Source: Rhodospirillaceae bacterium UBA6608 | Lineage (GTDB): Bacteria; Pseudomonadota; Alphaproteobacteria; Rhodospirillales_A; Casp-alpha2 | Assembly: GCA_002433335.1 (NCBI GenBank) | Contig: DJHY01000082.1 | Coordinates: forward strand, 1-5,040 | Length of the DNA stretch: 5,040 nt | Direction of reading: 5' to 3' | Shown here: in pieces, positions 1-5,040 of the stretch | Layout: every line of letters begins with the position of its first letter | Position numbering within the stretch: the first letter of the stretch is position 1 | Program-made: the position numbers and the translations under genes | Notes under the pieces: model-generated | Told to the model about the DNA's origin: nothing | Seen by the model: only the letters and a program-made list of their open reading frames with translations | Databases searched by the model: none

Positions 1-1953
<1,953 letters not shown>

Positions 1954-1974
1954 TCCAGGCATAAACGCTGACAA

Positions 1975-2018
1975 AAACCCCGGCCTGCCACAGGGTGGCG
2001 CGCCGGGGTTTCTTTTTT
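1975..2018 (+). terminator. Rho-independent terminator of katG
   Basis: A 10-bp perfect stem pairs AAACCCCGGC (1975-1984) with GCCGGGGTTT (2002-2011). Inside it an inner stem pairs GCCAC (1987-1991) with GTGGC (1995-1999) around a 3-base loop. A T-rich tract (2009-2018, one C) follows. It starts 21 bases after the katG stop. The A-run at 1973-1977 could also give some function on the minus strand, but no minus-strand gene ends here. Confidence 0.93.
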
Positions 2019-2116
2019 AGAGCGCACTTTTTCGTTCATGGGATCAGTCTATTGAAATAAAAAAATAGGTAATATAAACGTCACATAATGTTGTTTTATG
2101 CAGAGATCTTATACCT

Positions 2117-2147
2117 TTGTATTAAAGGCGAGGCGATTAAGTATAAT
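2117..2147 (+). promoter_or_regulatory. Candidate sigma-70-type promoter for the chemoreceptor gene
   Basis: A perfect TATAAT box lies at 2142-2147. The upstream partner is weak: TTGTAT at 2117-2122 with a long 19-base spacer. Initiation would fall near 2154, giving a leader of roughly 240 bases. A second possibility is TTGAAA (2052-2057) with TATAAA (2073-2078), but its 15-base spacer is short. No good flagellar sigma-28 pattern (TAAA, N15, GCCGATAA) was found, although such promoters drive many chemotaxis genes. In so AT-rich a stretch a chance TATAAT is possible. Confidence 0.45.
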
Positions 2148-2195
2148 ATACCCTCCGCCATATAGAGAAAAAATTACCATCTGAAATATCCTCAT

Positions 2196-2251
2196 CAGCA
2201 CTGGAGTTAAGGGCCGGCGAATGCCGGCTGCTGCTTGGGGGTAGCTCTCCA
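2196..2251 (+). promoter_or_regulatory. Candidate structured leader element with possible pseudoknot
   Basis: CAGCA (2196-2200) can pair with TGCTG (2229-2233). Stacked within it, GCCGGC (2213-2218) pairs with GCCGGC (2223-2228) around the tetraloop GAAT. The 12-base 5' bulge between the stems contains TGGAG (2202-2206), which is complementary to CTCCA (2247-2251) downstream and would form a pseudoknot. Pairings were found by eye. I do not recognise a known riboswitch class. It lies downstream of the TATAAT box and about 140 bases before the receptor start. Confidence 0.35.
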
Positions 2252-2257
2252 TAACAT

Positions 2258-2280
2258 ATCTCATTGTTTTTCAATGAGAT
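2258..2280. repeat. Perfect 9-bp inverted repeat with T5 loop
   Basis: ATCTCATTG (2258-2266) and CAATGAGAT (2272-2280) are exact reverse complements separated by TTTTT. Only two Ts follow the stem, so it lacks the tract expected of a plus-strand terminator. It could be a leader hairpin, a transcription-pausing element or a protein-binding site. Confidence 0.6.
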
Positions 2281-2290
2281 TTAGGCCGTC

Positions 2291-2303
2291 GCCGCTGTGC
2301 GGC
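2291..2303. repeat. Small GC-rich hairpin in the leader
   Basis: GCCGC (2291-2295) pairs with GCGGC (2299-2303) around a TGT loop. An alternative register pairs GGCCG (2284-2288) with CGGCC (2300-2304), so the two forms are mutually exclusive. Such a short GC-rich repeat may occur by chance here. Confidence 0.35.
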
Positions 2304-2332
2304 CGCTTCATAGCACGGTCCAACCATCCGGA

Positions 2333-2370
2333 GTATCGGCCGGAAGGAACGGGTGCTGCTGCGCCGATAC
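2333..2370. repeat. Perfect 8-bp inverted repeat just before the receptor ribosome binding site
   Basis: GTATCGGC (2333-2340) and GCCGATAC (2363-2370) are exact reverse complements with a 22-base loop. The right arm ends 7 bases before the Shine-Dalgarno sequence. In mRNA it would make a hairpin next to the ribosome landing site, and in DNA it could be an operator. Its role is inferred from position only. Confidence 0.5.
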
Positions 2371-2377
2371 AATAAAC

Positions 2378-2383
2378 GGAGAG
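2378..2383 (+). promoter_or_regulatory. Ribosome binding site of the chemoreceptor gene
   Basis: GGAGAG lies 9 bases before the ATG at 2393, in an A-rich unstructured stretch. It supports that ATG as the true start. Confidence 0.8.
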
Positions 2384-2392
2384 TAAAAACTA

Positions 2393-4108
2393 ATGGGTTA
2401 CTTGAATCTCAGTGGGGTGAAGATCTTGTACAAGCTCTTCATCTTGGTCGCCGTGATGTCACTGGTTACGGTCGGCGTCAGCTATGTCGGCATTCATGCC
2501 ATCGACCAATTATCGGCGAAGACCGAAGAAGTTCGCGGGGCAGGGGGCGAAGCCGCACGCGCATCGCGCCTGGGGCAGAACTACCTGAACATCAGCCGGG
2601 GAGAGTACCGGGTCGCGGCGACGCCTACGGCGGAGCAAATTGATAAGATCTCCGGGTTGATCCGGGATGAAAAAGGCGATTTCCAACGGCGCGTGGAAAT
2701 CCTGCGCAAATCCGCCGGCCCGAATCAAACAGCGATGCTGAAAAAGATTGAGCAGGCCTATGCGGATTACCTGGCCGGGGTCGAGGGAACCTTGTCGACG
2801 GCAAGGAGCGTGTCCGGTGCGGTGGTCAAGGACGAGGCGCGCGAGGCCGTGCGCGCTTCGGCGCGTAAAAGCCGAAAAGTCGGCGAGCAACTCGAAGCGG
2901 CGATGGCCGAATACGTGACCTATACCAGCGACAAACGGAACAAGATCGCCAAGGATGCATCCGATTCAGCCGTCGAAATCCGCACGATCATGTTGAGCGT
3001 GGCGGCGGCCGGCGTTTTGGGCGGTATCTTGATCGGCTTCGTCATTGCACAGTTCGGTATCGCCAAGCCGATCAGTCAGTCCATTCGATCCCTGCGTGGC
3101 CTGGCCGCCGGTCAATTGGAAACGCCCATTTCGGGCGAAGGGCGGAAAGACGAAATGGGCGAGATCGCCGAGGCGATGGTCGTATTCCGCGACAATGCGC
3201 TGGAGGTCCAGCGCCTGGAAGAAGAGCAGAAGCAGGCGGAAATTCGGGCGGCGCAGGAACGGCGCGCGGAAATGCAGGACTTGGCGGCCAACTTCGAAAA
3301 CAGTGTCGGCGCCATCGTTCAGGCCGTGGCCGGAGCTTCCCAGCAGGTCAACGGCGTGGCCGAAACCGTGGCCGCGCAGGCGACGCAAGGCCGGGCGACG
3401 GCAGGTGACGTCAGTGCGGCATCCGAGCAGGCGGCGGCGAATGTGCAAACCGTGGCCTCGACTGCCGAAGAACTGGCGGCATCCTTATCCGAAATCACGA
3501 CCCAAGTCGGGCAATCGACGAAGATTGCGTCCCGGGCCGTTGATGAAGCTCAGAAAACCAATGCCATGGTCCAAGGGTTGGCCGAAGCTGCGCAGAGGAT
3601 CGGTGAAGTGGTCGACCTGATCAACGACATCGCCGAACAGACGAACCTTTTGGCCTTGAACGCGACGATCGAAGCCGCGCGGGCGGGCGATGCCGGCAAA
3701 GGCTTCGCCGTCGTCGCATCCGAGGTCAAGAATCTGGCCAGCCAGACCGCCAAGGCAACGGGCGATATCAGCGGTCAGATCGATAGCGTGCGAACCGCAA
3801 CGGATCAGGCGGTGCAGGCGATCAACGATATCACCCGGATTATCGGCGAAATGAACGAGATCACCTCGGTCGTCGCTGCGGCGATCGAGGAACAGGGGGC
3901 GGCGACGCAGGAGATCGCACGCGCCGTCGACGAAGCCGCCGCCGGAACGCAACAGGTCAGCATGAACATGTCGACCGTGATGACCGTCGCCGATCATACG
4001 GGCACGGCCGCCAAGGACATGCAGGCCGCCGCCGGCGACTTGTCGTCCCAGGCGGGGCAGCTGCAGACCGAGGTCACGGCCTTCATCGAAAAGGTCCGAG
4101 CGGCCTAA
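2393..4108 (+). CDS. Methyl-accepting chemotaxis protein (transmembrane chemoreceptor)
   Basis: Inner-membrane receptor that senses a periplasmic signal and controls CheA through CheW. TM1 is at about residues 13-37 and TM2 at about 198-222. Between them a mostly helical periplasmic region of ~160 residues fits a four-helix-bundle sensor; the ligand is unknown. A HAMP linker follows (about 222-275, with the conserved [10 protein letters not shown] stretch), then a charged coiled coil rich in Glu, Gln and Arg. The cytoplasmic signalling hairpin spans about 300-555. Its conserved tip is [18 protein letters not shown] (415-432), with about 125 residues on each side. Visible methylation-type sites are E359/E360 ([10 protein letters not shown]), E499/E500 ([10 protein letters not shown]) and probably E345/Q346. 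The C-terminus (FIEKVRAA) lacks the CheR-tethering pentapeptide of some receptors. It stands alone, with a terminator after it and no che genes in the window, so it probably feeds a signalling array encoded elsewhere. Confidence 0.96.
   Translation: MGYLNLSGVKILYKLFILVAVMSLVTVGVSYVGIHAIDQLSAKTEEVRGAGGEAARASRLGQNYLNISRGEYRVAATPTAEQIDKISGLIRDEKGDFQRRVEILRKSAGPNQTAMLKKIEQAYADYLAGVEGTLSTARSVSGAVVKDEAREAVRASARKSRKVGEQLEAAMAEYVTYTSDKRNKIAKDASDSAVEIRTIMLSVAAAGVLGGILIGFVIAQFGIAKPISQSIRSLRGLAAGQLETPISGEGRKDEMGEIAEAMVVFRDNALEVQRLEEEQKQAEIRAAQERRAEMQDLAANFENSVGAIVQAVAGASQQVNGVAETVAAQATQGRATAGDVSAASEQAAANVQTVASTAEELAASLSEITTQVGQSTKIASRAVDEAQKTNAMVQGLAEAAQRIGEVVDLINDIAEQTNLLALNATIEAARAGDAGKGFAVVASEVKNLASQTAKATGDISGQIDSVRTATDQAVQAINDITRIIGEMNEITSVVAAAIEEQGAATQEIARAVDEAAAGTQQVSMNMSTVMTVADHTGTAAKDMQAAAGDLSSQAGQLQTEVTAFIEKVRAA
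3123..3161. repeat. Perfect 11-bp inverted repeat inside the receptor's HAMP region
   Basis: CGCCCATTTCG (3123-3133) and CGAAATGGGCG (3151-3161) are exact reverse complements separated by 17 bases. They lie in the codons around the end of the HAMP domain. Part of the right arm encodes the conserved DEMG motif, so one arm is constrained by the protein. It could slow translation or be chance. Confidence 0.55.
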
Positions 4109-4134
4109 ACCGCGAGGGCCTGCCGGCCAGGGAC

Positions 4135-4167
4135 AGGGGCGTCGCATCGCAAGGTGCGGCGCCTTTC
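4135..4167 (+). terminator. Probable intrinsic terminator of the chemoreceptor gene
   Basis: GGCGTCGCA (4138-4146) pairs with TGCGGCGCC (4155-4163), a 9-bp stem with one G-U pair and an 8-base loop. It can extend through A-U and G-U pairs to 4135/4166. Only a short TTT run follows before a C, so termination may be incomplete. It sits in the 61-base gap between convergent genes. No matching T tract serves the minus-strand gene. Confidence 0.6.
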
Positions 4168-4169
4168 GT

Positions 4170-4835
4170 CTATTCGGCGGTTTGGTAGATGTGTCGTTTC
4201 GTCACGCGGCGCAGGGCCTTGACGTCTCGAGCCTCGATGGCGCGGATCATGTCGAAATGCTCCTGCGCGCTTTGCTCCAGTCGGGCGAAGGACTTCCACT
4301 GCGTCAATGGGGCGGCGGGCCCCCGTCCGCGATATTCCAGAATCAGGGATAGCAGCTCGCCATTTCCGCAAATCCCGTAAAGCGCCTTGTGAAAAGCGTT
4401 ATTGGCTTCGAATTGTTCCAGCAACGAACCTTCGCGGACTTTCGTGGCGAAAGCCTCGGCCAGATCGGTCAAGGCGGCGATGTCTTCCGCCGTCGCATGG
4501 GCGATGACGCCTTCGGCGGCGGCCGATTCCAAAATTACGCGGACTTGGCGGTTCTCCGAGATATCCGGCTCTTTCAGGCGAAAGACGTAATAGCCCCGGT
4601 GGGGTTCATGTTGAACGAACCGCTTCAGGACCAAGTTGTCGAGCGCGCGGCGCACGTCCAGCCGCTTGCAGCCGTAGCGTTCCTGCAGATCGATTTGTTT
4701 CAGCCAAGTCCCGGCCGGCAGGCGGCCGGTCTGAATATCCCGGGCGATCGCCTGGCTGATCTCGTCGATGCTGGGTTTCGTTTTCTTCCGTGCTGCCATG
4801 CCGCGTTCCGAAGCATCCTTGGGTGCTGTCCGCAT
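4170..4835 (-). CDS. GntR-family transcriptional regulator, FadR/FCD type
   Basis: DNA-binding regulator, usually a dimeric repressor released by a small carboxylate-type effector; effector unknown here. The N-terminal winged helix-turn-helix covers about residues 22-86, with the GntR pattern of a helix before GRLPAGTWL and a wing (EPHRGYYV). The recognition helix reads CKRLDVRRAL, where K57 and D60 replace the Ser and Pro of the common SRxPVReAL pattern. The rest (about 93-217) is an all-helical FCD domain. H149 (AFHKAL), H193 (QEHFDMI) and H215 (KRHIY) fit its metal-site histidines, while N145 stands where Asp is usual. The length is normal. Two starts are possible: the first ATG (4835) has a purine run pressed against it, whereas Met13 (ATG at 4799-4797) has GGAA at the usual 6-base spacing, giving 209 aa. 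The second may be the true start. The gene is divergent from the one at 4938, the classic layout of a regulator and its target. Confidence 0.9.
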   Translation of the reverse strand: MRTAPKDASERGMAARKKTKPSIDEISQAIARDIQTGRLPAGTWLKQIDLQERYGCKRLDVRRALDNLVLKRFVQHEPHRGYYVFRLKEPDISENRQVRVILESAAAEGVIAHATAEDIAALTDLAEAFATKVREGSLLEQFEANNAFHKALYGICGNGELLSLILEYRGRGPAAPLTQWKSFARLEQSAQEHFDMIRAIEARDVKALRRVTKRHIYQTAE

Positions 4836-4878
4836 TCCCTTGATTTGATACGAAAAAACGACCGCATTTGAAAGTCGG

Positions 4879-4906
4879 TTGACGCAATCATTTTATGCAT
4901 CAAAAT
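4879..4906 (+). promoter_or_regulatory. Candidate promoter of the rightward gene
   Basis: TTGACG (4879-4884, five of six consensus bases) is followed after 16 bases by CAAAAT (4901-4906, four of six). Initiation would be near 4913, about 25 bases before the ATG. The -35 match is good and the -10 only fair. Confidence 0.45.
4890..4895 (-). promoter_or_regulatory. Candidate -10 box of the GntR gene promoter
   Basis: Read on the minus strand this is TAAAAT, five of six consensus bases. It lies about 55 bases before the first possible start and 90 before Met13. No good -35 is seen; the expected position falls on the palindrome at 4905-4916, as for an activated or self-repressed promoter. Weak evidence. 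Confidence 0.3.
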
Positions 4907-4916
4907 TGGCGCCAAT
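4905..4916. promoter_or_regulatory. Perfect 12-bp palindrome, candidate GntR operator
   Basis: ATTGGCGCCAAT is exactly self-complementary, and with one mismatched pair the symmetry extends to 4902-4919. It overlaps the -10 and start region of the rightward promoter and the -35 position of the leftward one, so a bound dimer could block both. The spacing and sequence differ from the well-known FadR site type, so binding by the adjacent regulator is inference from position. Confidence 0.5.
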
Positions 4917-4926
4917 ATTTTCAACA

Positions 4927-4931
4927 AAAGG
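4927..4931 (+). promoter_or_regulatory. Ribosome binding site of the rightward gene
   Basis: AAAGG lies 6 bases before the ATG at 4938 and supports that start codon. Confidence 0.65.
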
Positions 4932-4937
4932 TGCCCC

Positions 4938-5040
4938 ATGACCTCCGAAGCTCCTGAAGCACAAGCAGATGAAAAGACCGTGCGCGGCCGTCAGCTCTAT
5001 GACCACGGCGCCACGACCATCACCGCCCTGGCCGCCGATC
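4938..5040 (+). CDS. Unidentified protein, N-terminal 34 codons only
   Basis: The frame opens with ATG after a good Shine-Dalgarno sequence and runs off the window end without a stop. The first ~14 residues (MTSEAPEAQADEKT) are acidic, polar and probably disordered. They are followed by VRGRQLYDHGATTITALAAD, which is more ordered-looking. There is no signal peptide or membrane segment in the visible part. GC-rich third positions fit a real coding region. I do not recognise the family from so short a piece. The divergent arrangement with the GntR gene, sharing a 102-base promoter region, suggests that this gene is controlled by that regulator and may act on or transport its effector compound. 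Confidence 0.75.
   Translation, partial: MTSEAPEAQADEKTVRGRQLYDHGATTITALAAD

Larger units (their letters stand above)
2019..2392. other. Intergenic region between katG and the chemoreceptor gene
   Basis: This 374-base stretch has no convincing gene. Its left half is strikingly AT-rich: I count 41 G or C in the 140 bases 2051-2190 (29%), against clearly GC-rich flanking genes. Its right half returns to high GC and holds four inverted repeats before the receptor start. The likely content is a promoter plus a long 5' leader for the receptor gene. An independent small RNA, or a remnant of acquired DNA, cannot be excluded. Confidence 0.7.

Noticed and set aside
2088..2165. 25-codon open frame (start ATG at 2088) in the AT-rich island
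   Set aside because: It has no Shine-Dalgarno sequence and no recognisable peptide features, and it overlaps the candidate promoter. Chance explains it in AT-rich DNA.
2196..2251. Known c-di-GMP (GEMM) riboswitch before the receptor gene
   Set aside because: GEMM riboswitches often precede chemotaxis genes, but the two-helix architecture and conserved bases I would expect are not present.
3485..4147. Minus-strand open frame of 220 codons opposite the chemoreceptor
   Set aside because: It lies antisense to the conserved signalling domain, and its translation is low in complexity and matches no family I recognise.
4389..4871. Plus-strand open frame opposite the GntR gene
   Set aside because: It is antisense to a gene with clear domain features, so it is a shadow of that gene.
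4700..4937. Minus-strand open frame crossing the divergent promoter region (79 codons)
   Set aside because: It overlaps the start of the GntR gene in another frame and covers the palindrome and promoter elements. It shows no family features.

Overview
The window looks like chromosomal DNA of a GC-rich alphaproteobacterium, probably of the Rhodospirillales. This rests on the high-GC codon use and on the chemoreceptor, whose hairpin tip ([18 protein letters not shown], followed by [11 protein letters not shown]) resembles receptors of Azospirillum- and Magnetospirillum-like bacteria. The assignment comes from recalled family features, not from a search.

Layout: (1) 1-1953, plus strand, is the 3' nine tenths of katG, a bifunctional catalase-peroxidase whose first ~80 codons lie before the window. 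A strong intrinsic terminator follows at 1975-2018. (2) 2019-2392 is a 374-base intergenic region. Its left part is an AT-rich island (29% GC over 2051-2190) with a perfect TATAAT box. Its right part contains several inverted repeats that could fold into a structured 5' leader for the next gene. (3) 2393-4108, plus strand, is a complete transmembrane methyl-accepting chemotaxis protein (571 aa), followed by a probable terminator. (4) 4170-4835, minus strand and convergent with the receptor gene, is a GntR/FadR-type (FCD domain) repressor. (5) 4836-4937 is a short divergent promoter region with a perfect 12-bp palindrome, the best operator candidate. (6) 4938 to the window end, plus strand, is the first 34 codons of an unidentified gene, probably the target of the GntR regulator.

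The genes appear to form three separate transcription units: katG (peroxide detoxification), the lone chemoreceptor gene (signal input to CheA/CheW, encoded elsewhere), and the divergent regulator/target pair. Nothing ties them into one pathway. The three proteins that can be classified belong to known families. The least explained parts are the structured leader before the receptor gene and the palindrome in the divergent promoter. I see no mobile element, CRISPR array, tRNA or rRNA.
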